DNA of 64,000 nucleotides from Pterois miles (GCA_947000775.1 CAMQGK010000516.1:1519001-1583000); one strand, 5' to 3'. Numbered from the stretch's first letter, positions 32,661 through 43,842 are shown. Made by a program: numbers and translations. Notes: generated by a model not told the origin, from the sequence alone.

Positions 32661-33054
32661 TTTTTTCTAAATTCTTCTGAGACTTAAGTCTTTGATGGAT
32701 ATTGTGGAGGTTTACAGTATATGCATATAATACATAAAATTGTAGTAACAGATGTATGATTCAATAATCGAGGATACAATGATAGAGAGAGATATTCATT
32801 AGAGATATCTGCAATGTCATTTTGCCTAGTCAAAACAATCATTCAAGATATCACTAATTCTATTTTGCCTAGTCAAAACTATAATTTTAGATGTCTGTAA
32901 TTAGTAGAGAAGTGCATTCCAAGCAAAAATATTAATCAAAATTCACTGGGAATTATTTGATTATTTTTCAAAAATTGCAGCATGACCTGCAACCCACCCC
33001 TAGCGTTGGCACATTTTCCCATCTAATGCTGTGAATTAAAAGTTTATTTCAACC

Positions 33055-33530
33055 TGTAACAACCGGGTCAGAACCGAACAGGACTCAAACGCACGACTCA
33101 GTAACAGTTCAGGAACAGCTTTAATAATCAAGGTCAGGTACACGGGAAGACAGTCCAATAAGCAAACAAATCCAATAGGGGCGAGGCAGAAGGCAGGGTC
33201 AGTAACAAGCAGAGGGTCTAGAAACACAGGAAGGCTAACACGAGGAAAAGACGCGAGTACTACCGTCACCATCAGGATCAAATACGAACTGGCAACATGA
33301 GGAGGGGAGCAGACACATTTTATACAAGAGGAGTGATTGAACGCTTCACAGGTGGACACAATCAGGGGCGGGGAAAGTAGGTCGGGGGGCGTGGAACACA
33401 TGAGGGCAGGAAGTGCAGTGATCTGGGAACGAGAGGGAGGTTAGTAATGTCAAAATAAAACAGGAAATGGAAATGATGAAAATAAAACAAAGAGGGAAAC
33501 AAAACAACTTAAGAGTCAGATGGTGTCACA
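33055..33530 (-). repeat. Solo Gypsy LTR (476 bp)
   Basis: On the minus strand it runs TGTGACACCATCTGACTCTT...CCGGTTGTTACA. It has a TATA-like TTGTATAAAATG (complement of about 33315-33326) and an ATTAAAG polyadenylation-like signal (complement of about 33118-33124). Flanks are CAACC on the left and CAACA on the right, an imperfect 5-bp duplication. It sits inside the palindromic repeat field and resembles the LTR at 7574 in overall plan. Confidence 0.75.
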
Positions 33531-33666
33531 CAACAATACAGTTGAAGAGGTGGATGGAAAGACAAACCATGACGGTTTGGGTGAGTTTTATTTTGTTTCT
33601 GTTGTGTTTGAAGATGATATGTTCTGCTGCTCCAACAGCTGAGCTTTCGGCTGAAACTCTAGGCAC

Positions 33667-33678
33667 CACACACACACA

Positions 33679-33717
<39 letters not shown>
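33667..33717 (+). repeat. (CA)n microsatellite
   Basis: About 25 CA units with one interruption (CACC) at about 33685. Confidence 0.95.
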
Positions 33718-33719
<2 letters not shown>

Positions 33720-34927
33720 CGCACACATATCTTACCACTTGTATTGTTACTACTAGGCAACACCTGCCACTGTTAATACAAGGGAAATACACAGTATATA
33801 GTTTAAGACGGATGAATCGTCGCATGAACTATTCGATTTTTTAAAACAAATATTCGAATAATCGAAAATTGTGACTCATCCCTAGTAATTACATTTTGAC
33901 TAGTATGATGCAACCTCCTTTTGCCATTCATGTGTATGGGGTTTGTCATTACGGATATCCACAATTCAGTTGCAGGTATCTGCACTGTCAATTACAGGAA
34001 TATCCACAGCTGAATTTTCACTAGTTGTAATTCCAGTACTACGTTGTCCTTTTAAGATATCTAAAATGAAATTGTGATAATCAGAGTGATGTTGTGGATA
34101 TCTCAAACTGGAGTTATGGATAGCCAAAATGTAATTACAGATATCTAGAATTAGAGAAAGAAGGGGGCAGAATGAAACAGGAGGTGGAAGCTTTTCAAAC
34201 ATGCTATGACGCTGCACTGCAGTCGTGTGGGTTTATAATGTATGTGGAGACAATAAAACTACAATATATTGTAAATTTCTACAACTCTCTAAGTGAACAA
34301 AACTCTTGTTCACCACTAATTCCTTGATGGGCCCTTTCTAGCTCATTTTGATTAAATGAGGTTGCAACTTGTTGTCTACCTCACTATGGTTAGAAAGAGA
34401 TGTCGTTTGTGTTTTAACAATGTTTCACTTCCAAATTATTGATCTGGGAAATTTGAATCTGTGAATATCTTTTCAACTTTACCAAACTATCAAGTAAGTA
34501 AAAGCTTCTGCTAACACTGTTCAGATGTTGTGATGGGCCGATATCCAGTGGGAAGCCTTGATGACTGCTAGTCATAATGAGGTTTGAGATATCTTTAACT
34601 GTTATTTATGATTGTCACAACAGAATTACAGATATCTCTAACTATTGCTTTGACTAGTCACATCGACGTTATAGATATCTGCAATAAGAATTAATAGTCA
34701 CAATGTAATTACGACTAGTCACAATGCAATTGTTGATAGCTTTAATCTAATGTTAATTCTGATTATCAAATTTAGCTATTAAAGGTTGAAACAGCTTGCT
34801 ATAGCGGTGGAGGATGATGACACCTTTCATGGAGAGGTGTTTGATGAATGTCTGTAATTCTTTACATGCACCGACACCACTCACCACGTGCCGGAGGGGG
34901 CACCACAGTTATGATCATCATCATAAT

Positions 34928-35884
34928 CAGGGTCTGAAATTAACACCTGCCAAGTGCTAAATGTTGGTAGATTTTCAGTTTGGTGAGTAAATCTGGCAGG
35001 TCAACATTTGTACCAACATCATGTAAGTCATGTTATAGCGAGTCTCTACCATGATTTGGTGATATTTAACATCATAGGCGCTGCTTCTGTCTTCTGCTCT
35101 CTGTGAGCAGGCATCCTTTATGGATTTTTTTGGGAAGATGATCTACTTGTGGGGGAAAAAACTGAACCGAACAAGCTGAATTTCTATCTTTTGTTGCTTA
35201 TTGCTAAATCTCTGAAAAGTGGTGTTTTTTTTTTACTTGGACTCTTGATTTCTGGTGAATGTTATTGGGACTTGCATTTGATTATTTTACTCTTATCTCC
35301 CCAGATCCACTTTGTTTGAATCGATCCAACAGCATCCAGTCAAGTTTCAGGAGAAAACCATGAGGAACTAATGGGATGTTACTGAGCACCAGTTGGATCC
35401 AGTTACTCTGCCGTTAAAATGATGTTACACTTCAGTGAATATGATGATGAGAGAATGATATGACTTGTTTAGCACCCAAGTCCTGAGCTGAAACTTGACT
35501 TAGGACTAGAGTGCACAGATTTACTTGTGGCTTGCAAAACAATGACTTGATCCCACTTCTGGGTGGCATACACTTGGTGAAATGTCAGGAAGTTATACAA
35601 AATAGATACCACCTAAGCCCAGTATTCAGGCTTAATGATTAACTGTCAATATAATTAAACTAATTTGCTTTCAGTTTTGCTCTGGTCTCTTCTCTAAGTT
35701 TCAATTCAACATAATCATACAGTGTATACACTGTATATTGGTATTACCTCAATGAAATGTACTTAAACAAATGTAAATGTGACACAAAATGGCAATATAT
35801 TACTGTGGCCAGTAAAAAATACGCTTGTTTTTTCATCTACCAGTCACCTTGCCCGATGAGTCAGAAATTTAACTTCAGACACTG
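34928..35884 (+). mobile_element. hAT-like non-autonomous transposon with 8-bp target duplication
   Basis: The left terminus CAGGGTCTGAAATTAAC (34928) is the inverse of the right terminus, which on the complement reads CAGTGTCTGAAGTTAAAT (ending at 35884). The flanks ATCATAAT (34920-34927) and ATCACAAT (35885-35892) match at 7 of 8 positions. CAG ends with an 8-bp duplication are diagnostic of hAT elements. The 957-bp interior has no transposase frame. Confidence 0.75.
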
Positions 35885-35951
35885 ATCACAATAATCATAA
35901 TGATGACTTTTTAAAATTTCAGATGATACACATCTACAATTGGTATCATTA

Positions 35952-36514
35952 GGTCATGATTCTGGGTTTTTGTTGTAGTGTTTTCTGTTTAATTTTGAAG
36001 GTTGTTAATTTCTTGTGCCTCTGCCAGCTTTACTTCCTGTCTTTGTCTGTTTTCCCTCCTTTTTATGATCGTCTGCCCCATCCTGATTGTTTCCACCTGT
36101 GTGTCATCACCCTGTGTATTTAACCCCTTCTCTTGTTGGATCGTCTGTGTAAATGGAGCTTAGTAAGTCTGTTTCTCTCTGCTTAGCTTCCCTCTGTCTT
36201 TCTGCTTCCCTTAGCTTCCCTTAGCTTCCGTCTGCTTCTCTTAGTTTCCCTGAGCTGTCCTCTGTCTCTCTGCTTCCCTTTATTTCCCTCTGCTTCTCTC
36301 CATGCCCTTCTGTGTACTTCTGTCCCTCTGTTTTCCCTCTGAACTTCCTAGTGTCCCTCTGGCTGTGGTGTAGTTGTTGTTTTCCTCCTTGTACTAGGAT
36401 TATTCAGCTTCACATTAAAGCTGGCTTTTTGTTAACTCAACCTGTCTCCCTGCTTTCTGCACTTGGGTCCACCCCTTTAATACACTTAGCCTCCTAACAC
36501 ATTAGACCATGACA
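35952..36514 (+). repeat. Solo Gypsy LTR, plus orientation
   Basis: Starts at GGTCATGATTCTGGG (expected TGTCATG, first base changed) and ends CATTAGACCATGACA. It holds a TATA-like GTGTATTTAACC at about 36113 and the poly(A)-type CACATTAAAGCTGGC at about 36410. A CT-rich TTCCCTCTGCTTC stretch fills the middle (36170-36360). No clear target duplication. Confidence 0.65.
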
Positions 36515-36599
36515 GGCAAAACAAACATATACACATTTGCTCGAAATAATAAAATTAATTACTCCTTTTTAGTTATTATACATTGATCATCTATATTCA

Positions 36600-36815
36600 A
36601 CCACCTACCTAGACAGACCATCATTCACGTTCACATTCAATTTAGAGTCATCAAATAAAGTCATCAATTGATGTAAATAGCATGTCTTGTACTGTGGGAG
36701 GAAGCCTGGAGAAAACCACACTAACATGGGGAGAAGATGCAAACTCCACACAGAAGAGTCCGAACCTGTGGTCCTCTTGCTGTGGATGCTAACCTCTGCA
36801 CCACTGTGCACCACA
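36600..36815 (-). mobile_element. SINE family A, diverged
   Basis: Contains the recognisable ACTGTGGGAGGAAGCCTGGA and ATGCAAACTCCACACAGAAG blocks and the tRNA-like head on the minus strand (GTGGTGCACAGTGGTGCAGA). It is shortened and has several internal gaps. Confidence 0.7.
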
Positions 36816-37454
36816 AAGTAATGACACCTGTGGCTAGCAGTGGCCTGTTTATAAGGCTGTATACAACTCAGCATGGTGCGTTCCTTCACTAGGACTGATG
36901 CCATGTGTGCACACAAAGAGCTTTAGGCTTGATAAACAAATATTGCTCTGTGCATTCTGTTGCCTCTCTCTAATTACTGCAACTGATCCTGATCCTCGAT
37001 GTACTAATATCTTAAAGTGATATTAGGCTGACCTGAAATTGTAAAGTGTTCCAGCAGCAGAAGGACCTGCAGTATCTCTCCTTCACACACCACTATGTCA
37101 CTGAAAGAGCTTTATGAGATCTGACAACAAATGGACCTATTATGGACCTTATATATGGACCTTATTTCCCCCATTAACTTGTATTAAGGATATAATTAAA
37201 GTCAGAACTGTCAGCAACAAACACCTTTTACATCATTTATCATCATTCCCATCAGTCACATGTGAGGGTGATAATTCCTGAGCATCAGGTTTGATATAAG
37301 TTATATCATTTCGATTTTCACTGAAACATTTAGCCTTATAAATTATTTCTAGTGTTCAAAGACACATTAATCATATTCTGGGTTACTAGATAATTAATTC
37401 ACAATCATATTAGAGGTTCCTGAGCCCCTAAGCAGGACTCATCAGGATCAGGAT
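36816..37454. other. Intergenic sequence, nothing recognised
   Basis: No gene or repeat recognised. Three tandem ATCAGG hexamers lie directly before the hAT terminus (about 37441-37457). Confidence 0.45.
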
Positions 37455-38071
37455 CAGGGGTCGGGAACCTCTGGCTCGCGAGCCAGATGTGGCTCTTTTG
37501 ATGGCTGCGTCTGGTTCGCATCTAGGCGACGGTTTACCGTTTCCATGGCGACTAGAAAGACGGTTCGCTATGAGGCAGCGATCAGAGGAAGTCCGGCTTA
37601 TTTACGGCTTATATATACGCGTCTGCTTTGTTTACCGCTTCAACATCACGTTGAAAAGAACACTGGCCACCGCAGGACTCGCTTGCTCTCCATTGTTTAC
37701 CTCCTTGAATTCTGTCGCACTAAATATACGTGTTTTCAGCGCGACGACGTCAGCAGACAAGCAGCGGTGAATCGGATGTGCGCATGTGCAAAAGGGTCCA
37801 TCGCAGCTCAGGTAGTGCTCGTTTTAATCGAGTTAACGAGCTAATTGCAGAAACTCTTTTGAGAAGATGGCTAAGAGAAAAAGACGAGGAGTATCGTACT
37901 TTCCAGCAGCAATGGACAGAGGAATTTACCTTTGTGGAGAGAGCAGCTTCTGCAGTGTGTCTAATATGCAATGATGTTTAGTTTTAAACATATTGTATGG
38001 CTCTCACTGAATTACATTTAAAAATATGTGGTGTTCGTGGCTCTCTCAGCTAAAAAGGTTCCCGACCCCTG
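37455..38071 (+). mobile_element. Internally deleted hAT transposon with BED-finger start
   Basis: Perfect 15-bp terminal inverted repeats: CAGGGGTCGGGAACC at 37455-37469 and its complement at 38057-38071. Near the right end a frame (to about 37980) encodes LREKDEEYRTFQQQWTEEFT followed by FVERAASAVCLICNDV and a stop. This is the N-terminus of the BED-finger hAT transposase/GTF2IRD2-like family, cut right after the first two zinc ligands (CLIC). Most of the transposase is deleted. No 8-bp duplication is visible (ATCAGGAT versus GGCTACAG). Confidence 0.75.
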
Positions 38072-38695
38072 GGCTACAGAAAGAAAACGCTGATAACTGT
38101 CAGAGCTTTTCCAACACAAACATCAAAAGTCTCTACAGCTGTTAAAGCCTCATAGCGTCATCATAAACAAAGCTTTCTTCATGTGATGCTGCAGAGGAAA
38201 AAACATCTCATTTCTTTTCTTTGCATGGTTTCCTTGCATCTGTCCGTGTGTCACGGGTGGGAGGGACTAAGATGGACGTGAGGGAGCATCCCAACTTTCT
38301 TAATTGCATCCATGTTTCGCTCTCTTGCCCACCAGGGAGGCATGGAGACACAAGGAAATCATGCGAGGAGAAAGGAAACAAGGAACTGTGTCTTTTTCTC
38401 TTAGAAAGGTTTCTAATTGAGTGAAATGACCCTGAAGTATCTCAGCAGCAGCCTTGATAAGCGTTGTCTGAATTATCTAAATTCTAAGGAAAAGTGCTTC
38501 AGTGCTTCTTACACATCCTTTACCAAAGGAAAGGTAGAAAATCACATCCCCCGATTCCTTGTGGCCGCAGCTTTTAAAGCGATGCACCATTTACCATTCA
38601 TAAAAACAAAAGATATGTTTATCTTGCATATTATTTTCATACAGTCATATATTAATTAGGATTCATGTTGATAAGTATGAGTGGACAGTGACAGT
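38072..38695. other. Intergenic sequence, nothing recognised
   Basis: Short overlapping frames only; no similarity, RNA gene or repeat recognised. Confidence 0.45.
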
Positions 38696-38699
38696 GACT

Positions 38700-38796
38700 G
38701 TGTGAGCGTGAATGGTTGTCTGTCTCTACATGTCCTGCGATGGACTGGTGACCTGTACCCCGCCTTCGCCCAACGGTAGCTGGGATCGGCTCCATG
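38700..38796 (+). mobile_element. SINE family A, 3' fragment
   Basis: GTGAATGGTTGTCTGTCTCT through CCTGCGATGGACTGGTGACC and GCCCAACGGTAGCTGGGATC matches the second half of the family. It stops at GGCTCCATGAA without the ATGG tail, where transposase sequence begins. Confidence 0.65.
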
Positions 38797-38866
38797 AACT
38801 CCTTGGTTGTTCTGTCAGTGTGTTTTGGGTCGTGGTCTTGCTGCATGATGAAGGATCTCCCTTAAT
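38797..38866 (-). pseudogene. Tc1/mariner transposase fragment
   Basis: The minus strand encodes MQQDHDPKHTDRTTKEF. The DPKHT motif around the second catalytic aspartate is typical of Tc1-family transposases (usual form QQDNDPKHTSK). Only about 20 codons are recognisable; the fragment runs directly into the SINE piece. Just beyond it, CCCTTAATAT-AC-ATATTAAGGG (about 38868-38889) forms a perfect short palindrome. Confidence 0.6.
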
Positions 38867-38889
38867 ATACATATTAAGGGGCTATGGTG

Positions 38890-40040
38890 TTTCATTGTTA
38901 AAGGAAATACTTTCCTGTGACTATAAACTTAATGATAAACTGTGCCGTGCTCCTGTCCATAGAACATTACTCCGGAGAAAGAGTTTGTGAAGAGGCCTTT
39001 GTTAATGTCAGTGTTCGACCCAGAATAAGTGAACAGTGAAGATGGTTTCCACAACTTCAAATGTTTGTGTAAACAGTCTGTTGTAAGAATAACAAATTAT
39101 ATTTCCCATTCCCTGCACAGAAATGGCAGCAAATGCCAGATGAAAAAGATAAATTTGCTCCTTCGTACACACCCCTCAGCAACTTATTTTTTATTTGGTG
39201 CACTTTGATTTGTGCACTGTGAAACCAAACCAGACTAAATAGAAAACAAACCAAAATGATTAATTTCACTGTGATTTGGACTGGCCAAAATGCCTTTAAC
39301 ATTCATCAACAATATGAGACACCTCAGTATTCTTGAAGAGGAGAAGAGCGAAGAGGAGTTAATAGTAGAGGGATCACAAGGAAAAACCAGAGCATGTCTT
39401 GATTGGCGGTTGAGAGTTGTAACTGTAAGAGGATCCAATAATGTGATTCTCCAGGTTACAACCAAGTGTATTCAAATATCACAGGAGCAAAAAGGTGTGA
39501 AAGAATCAATCAAACCTGCTCTTGGTGTCGTCATAGAGTCTGATGCAGCTCAGGGATTCTTCATGCCACTAAAAGCTTGCTATGAAGATTTGAGGGTGAG
39601 AATGTTGCTTGACAGGTAGTTTAGATTTGGCTCAAACACTCGTTCTTCCCTGCAGTGTGTCTGACTTCTTCTCTCTCCAGATGTCATTAATCCTCACCCT
39701 CTCCTTTGCTGAGCCACAATCACCCTCTCACAGGTAGCAGCAATTCTCTGCTGAGCAGTAAAAGAGCAGACTGCAGTTCATTGGCTGGCTGCTAGACAAT
39801 CAGGGAGTCGGTGTTTCAAAATGGCCTGAAAAGATTATAGTGGTTGAATTGGATTCAATTGTGATCTGATCTGAAAACTGGGTATTTCAAAGCAGAACCA
39901 AAGATTTCTGATACTGAAGATTTGGATTCAGCATTGGTGATCCATTCCTACCATTCAACAAATTGCTACATTTGGGTATTTCAGAACTTGAGACAGAAAT
40001 CTGTATCACTTTGATCCCAAAATTCAGGATTATTTGGATC
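38890..40040. other. Intergenic sequence, one unassigned 109-codon frame
   Basis: The plus-strand frame 39290-39619 starts with ATG and is 109 codons long, but I recognise no domain, signal or homolog and see no splice context. I do not call it a gene. Confidence 0.4.
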
Positions 40041-40044
40041 TCAG

Positions 40045-40320
40045 AGGTGGATTTGAAGTACAGTATGTGTTGCTCCTTTGCATTGAAAGGGGCCAGCTGA
40101 GGTCGTTTGGGCATCTGCTTAGCATGCCTCCTGAACGCCTCCCTAAGTAGGTTTCTGTCCTGGAGTAGACCCAGAGTACACTGGAGAAATTATCTATCTG
40201 GTCTGGCCTGGGAATGCCTTTGGGTCCCCCAGGAATGGCTGGGAAATGTTGCTGTGGAGAGGGATGTCTGGAATTCCCTGCTTAGCCTGCATGAAGTATT
40301 TAGTGTCCCTATAGTCTTGT
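40045..40320 (+). pseudogene. RTE/Rex3-like LINE C-terminal relic
   Basis: Across frames: SMPPERLPK, then LSGLAWECLWVPQEWLGNVA and ERDVWNSLLSL. These correspond to the conserved C-terminal block of Rex3-type elements as seen at 19372-19605. It has several stops and is more decayed than the 19-kb copy. Confidence 0.65.
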
Positions 40321-40402
40321 GACTGCCCCTGTGGTCTCTCGGTGAACAGTTGCAGATGTCTGTACAGGTGAACCTGTTTCGCCCGTCTACCTTTGAAGGC
40401 AT

Positions 40403-40540
40403 CCATGTTGATGAAAGGTGCAGCGCTCACATTGAGTGCATAGTTACAAAAATTCAGAGGTGCAAGACAGAGCACTGCAACAACTTGTGGAGCCTTCAGG
40501 CGCTAAGCAAAAGCCGTGATAATGTAATCTTCTGGTGGAA
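40403..40540 (+). repeat. Fragment of the 22.5-kb hAT-like repeat
   Basis: GCATAGTTACAAAAATTCAG, AGGTGCAAGACAGAGCACTG, CAACAACTTGTGGAGCCTTC and GTGATAATGTAATCTTCTGG align base by base with 22535-22630, with scattered differences. Confidence 0.65.
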
Positions 40541-40590
40541 AGATTTCAACACATTGGATGTGTAATATAAAATGTCATAAAAATGGAACT

Positions 40591-40964
40591 GGGCTGCACG
40601 GTGGTGCAGAGGTTAGCTCTCTCGCCTCACAGCAAGAGGGTCCCAGGTTCGATTCCGGCTTGGGGCTCTTCTGTGTGGAGTTTGCATGTTCTCCCTGTGT
40701 AAGCGTGGGTTTTCTCCGGGTACTCCGGCTTCCTCCCACAGTCCAAAGACGTACTGTTTAGGTTAATTGATGACTCTAAATGTCCCGTAGGTGTGAATGT
40801 GAGTGTGAATGGTTGTCTGTCTCTATGTTGTCTGTCTCTATGTGCCCTGCAATGGACTGGAGACCTGTCCAGGGTGAACCCCGCCTTCGCCCAATGCCAG
40901 CTGGGATCGGCTCCAGCCCCCCGCGACCCCTAACGGGATAAGCGGTTGACGATTGATGGATGGA
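40591..40964 (+). mobile_element. Full-length SINE family A with 13-bp target duplication
   Basis: Head GGGCTGCACGGTGGTGCAGA with A and B boxes (GGTTAGCTCTCTCGCC, GGTTCGATTCC), body with CTCCCACAGTCCAAAGACGT, and tail ending GATTGATGGATGGA. The flanks TAAAAATGGAACT at 40578-40590 and 40965-40977 are identical. A GTTGTCTGTCTCTAT unit is doubled near 40813-40840. This is the best-preserved plus-strand copy. Confidence 0.9.
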
Positions 40965-40977
40965 TAAAAATGGAACT

Positions 40978-41934
40978 ATATAGGATGTGTGCTGCTGACA
41001 AGAAGCTTCCAGGACATCATAATGAGAGCTAGTTGTCCTTCATGGGTGATGTACTGTATATCGATCTAAAATCGATTTGCTAGGTAAATAATTGATTGTA
41101 TTGATATTAAGAATTTGCAGCTTGTATTTAGACATGATAAACATTATATGGATGTATTTTTAACAATTTTATTAGTAAAGAAATAAGCATTATTTAGGTT
41201 CACTCTTCCTGTATATAACATCATAGATAATTCATTTATCCCTGATAACCTTACAAGAAAATCTTTGAAGAATCCTGACCTGCACTCTAACTTAACCCAG
41301 GCTGTTATTATTATGCATTAGTTGTTTTTTTTGTGTGGCTTAACTGTTGTCTCTATAACTGCTGTTTCATTCATCTTGAATTCTCCTCACAAATAAAAGC
41401 ATACGTTATCACAGTCAGTACGTCTGTTGACAAAATGATCTGCACTGGCTTTAGGCTGATGTACTGTAGGTACTCAGGACATTACACATCTGTCTTCCTG
41501 CTCCTCTGTCTTTAATAATTCATACAAACTAAATCCTGTTGACAGCCAAGATTCTTCCTCCTCAGAGGGACAGTCTGCTTCCACAAACACTCGTTCTCTG
41601 AGTCGAGTGGGAATAAATGAGATAAACAGAGACGAAAATGAGGTGACAGAGGAAAATGAAGAAGAAATGAGGGGATAGGCTGATAAACCAGGAAAAAGTT
41701 AACTTTAACTTCTAGCTTTCACCAGAGCACCTGATTATTAAGTTACAGGCAACATTAAAAGCACATAAGATGTATTTAAACTATGCAAACTGTGTACTAA
41801 AGACCAGTGCTTTAAGCTTTAAGTGTATATTAAAAGTGTGTATTAGTCAGTATCAGCAATCATTATTGCATTCTGAAGTTCTTCAGTGAATAAAAGAAAG
41901 TGTAGTAGGAGATATTGGATTTCGGGGTCTTAAC
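40978..41934. other. Intergenic sequence, nothing recognised
   Basis: No gene, RNA or repeat family recognised in this AT-rich stretch. Confidence 0.45.
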
Positions 41935-42478
41935 CCCGTCCACAGTCCAAAAAGCTTAAAGAGAAAACTTGCTATAGTTAAAGCTAAAGTTGCTAACCTG
42001 GAGCAAAAAGTTATTTTTCTATTTTTATAAAACTGTCACTCTATCCAGATTGTGCATGAGAAAAAAAACATGTTCCTCCTGTGCTCATGATGGCATTCAC
42101 AAGATTTCATGGATCAGAGGAAAACAACCATTCAGAGCATAAGAGTCTCCAGCAGCTTTAAATCACAGCTTGCAAAGCTCGTGAACTGCCATCAAACTGT
42201 CAAACTAGGCAGCGCTGATATATGAATAAAAAACAAATATGAATCGATATTCTGTTACTGTAATGCCTATGTAATGTTACTGTAATGCCTATTTCTCTCC
42301 TCAAATGTTTTCAGAAAAGTTTTGTAGTTACTGTTTAGCTGCAAAATGATAAAGTGTGCTCCGCCTGGTGGGTGGTGTTTGGTTTGGTCTTGACTTTTCT
42401 CAACATGGTGGTCGGGACTCAAATCAGATTCTAGCTCGACTGTGATTGGCTGTTTAGATTTGAGCATGGTAGAAATAT
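41935..42478 (+). repeat. MITE-like repeat, second copy of the 9568 family
   Basis: Shares AAAAAGTTATTTTTCTATTT, GATTTCATGGATCAGAGGAA, GATTCTGTTACTGTAATGCC-like and CTCAAATGTTTTCAGAAAAG stretches with 9568-10230, in the same order. CTGTAATGCCTATGTAATGT is locally duplicated at about 42255-42295. Confidence 0.6.
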
Positions 42479-42479
42479 A

Positions 42480-42528
42480 TAAATAAGATAAGATAAGATA
42501 AGATATTCCTTTATTAGTCCCACAGAAC
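42480..42528 (-). mobile_element. Orphan LINE/SINE tail
   Basis: AAATAAGATAAGATAAGATA followed by AGATATTCCTTTATTAGTCC and CACAG: the shared tail alone, in minus orientation, at the end of the MITE-like repeat. Confidence 0.65.
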
Positions 42529-42839
42529 ATGATAAAAGATAAGTCTCATGCAACACTGGATATAGTGAAAGTTTAATAAAAATAACTTTTTATCACATTT
42601 GCTGAAAGTGATCGACTGCAGCTTTTAAGAGTTATTTTATTTACACACATATTACATCCTTTGTCTGAACATTTAATTCTTCTGTAAATATTTGCCCTGT
42701 AAAATTATATTCTGTAAATCAAAAAAGCAGATTCAGAAAACTTTTAAATTAGTCATTAATTATATTATTATTCACAAATTTAAAAAAAAGTTATGACAAA
42801 TATTTCACAAATTATTTTACTAAAGGACATGAACATCGA

Positions 42840-43195
42840 TCATAGCAGCCAAGTTCTAATGCCCCCACATGTACGCCATCTGCTCTGAATGCCATCCACA
42901 TTGTCTTTATGTTCATACAGCTTATGAGGCCTAGTGCTGTATCATGAATCTCCCAGAGGAGAAAGAAGTGTCCTTGAGCAAGATACCTACCAAATTGATA
43001 CCCCAAATTGCTCCCTAAGGCTCTGCCATCAGTGTGTGATTGAGTATTTAGATTAGATCCGGATGGGCAGTTTGGCACCTTGTATGGCAGCCTGTGCCAT
43101 CAGTGTATCAATGTGTGTGTGAATGACTTTAAAATGCTTTGAGTGGTCAGAAGACTAGAAATGCGCAATATAAATGCAAGTCCATTTACCATCCA
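42840..43195 (+). repeat. Common fish interspersed repeat ending in GCAAGTCCATTTACC
   Basis: Contains AAGTGTCCTTGAGCAAGATA, CCCAAATTGCTCCC, GTGTGTGAATGACTTTAAAA, TGCTTTGAGTGGTCAGAAGA and ATATAAATGCAAGTCCATTT, a combination I know from many fish genomes as a SINE/LINE-tail repeat. No formal name given. Confidence 0.6.
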
Positions 43196-43320
43196 CTGTC
43201 ATTGTAGGAAAAAAACAAATCATCCTCAGTGACCACACAGTCAGTGTGTCTGTTCATCTTTTTTCTCCATGCCCTTAGAAATGTATAATCTACGCTCGTT
43301 CTGTATATTATTTATTAGAA

Positions 43321-43323
<3 letters not shown>

Positions 43324-43384
<61 letters not shown>
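43324..43384 (+). repeat. (AC)n microsatellite
   Basis: About 30 perfect units, located within the MITE-like repeat that also occurs at 25018-26000, where the same position has only about four units. Confidence 0.95.
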
Positions 43385-43387
<3 letters not shown>

Positions 43388-43775
43388 CAAGTGCTGCCAC
43401 TCAGCATCCTGTATCTCTGTCAGTCCTTAAACCAAAACTCAAAATTTATTGAAAAGACATAGATGAAATCATTTCTAAAATTCACAACATGTATTCGTGT
43501 ATTCTCCAATCTATATCTGTTGGCATTTAGCCTTTCAAAAACATTTTCACTGTGGTCAAAAACTGTTTGCTCTCACACTTTTTTAGGGGGCAGAAAATAT
43601 GACGACAGACATTCAAAGCTTCATATGAAAACTTCAAAAGAACCTTCAGTTGTGTTAAAAGAAAATACAAATACATTGTAGCTTGTTTCTTTATTGCAGT
43701 GAGCGGTTTGACTACAGTAGCCTGAAATGGCTTTGAGTTGGGAGCGGAAGTATTTCATCCAATACCCAGCCCTAG
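43385..43775 (+). mobile_element. MITE-like element, right half of the 25018 family
   Basis: GAGCAAGTGCTGCCACTCAG onward aligns with 25797-26000, including ATTTAGCCTTTCAAAAACAT. It ends ATTTCATCCAATACCCAGCC CTAG, the presumed right terminus. Confidence 0.5.
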
Positions 43776-43842
43776 TTATTATTCACAGTAGAGCTGTGAA
43801 TCCATGGCTGCAGTGATGCTGTGTAGATGGCAATAAAGATTC

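Larger units (their letters stand above)
32770..34790. repeat. Field of alternating AGATATCT and GACTAGTC palindromes
   Basis: Three blocks (about 32770-32920, 33890-34160 and 34570-34770) consist of diverged units in which AGATATCT-like and GACTAGTCA-like palindromes alternate about every 20-22 bp, for example at 34630, 34652, 34673 and 34713. The blocks are separated by a solo LTR, a CA microsatellite and unrelated DNA. Another block is at 54250-54535. No coding function. Confidence 0.65.

Noticed and set aside
33467..33844. 125-codon frame with a His-Thr repeat
   Set aside because: It crosses an LTR end and a CA microsatellite; the His-Thr part is the microsatellite.
30324..34790. CRISPR-like array
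   Set aside because: The repeats are tandem or palindromic without unique spacers, and the genome is eukaryotic.
39290..39619. 109-codon plus-strand open frame
   Set aside because: No domain, signal, splice context or similarity that I recognise; length is compatible with chance.
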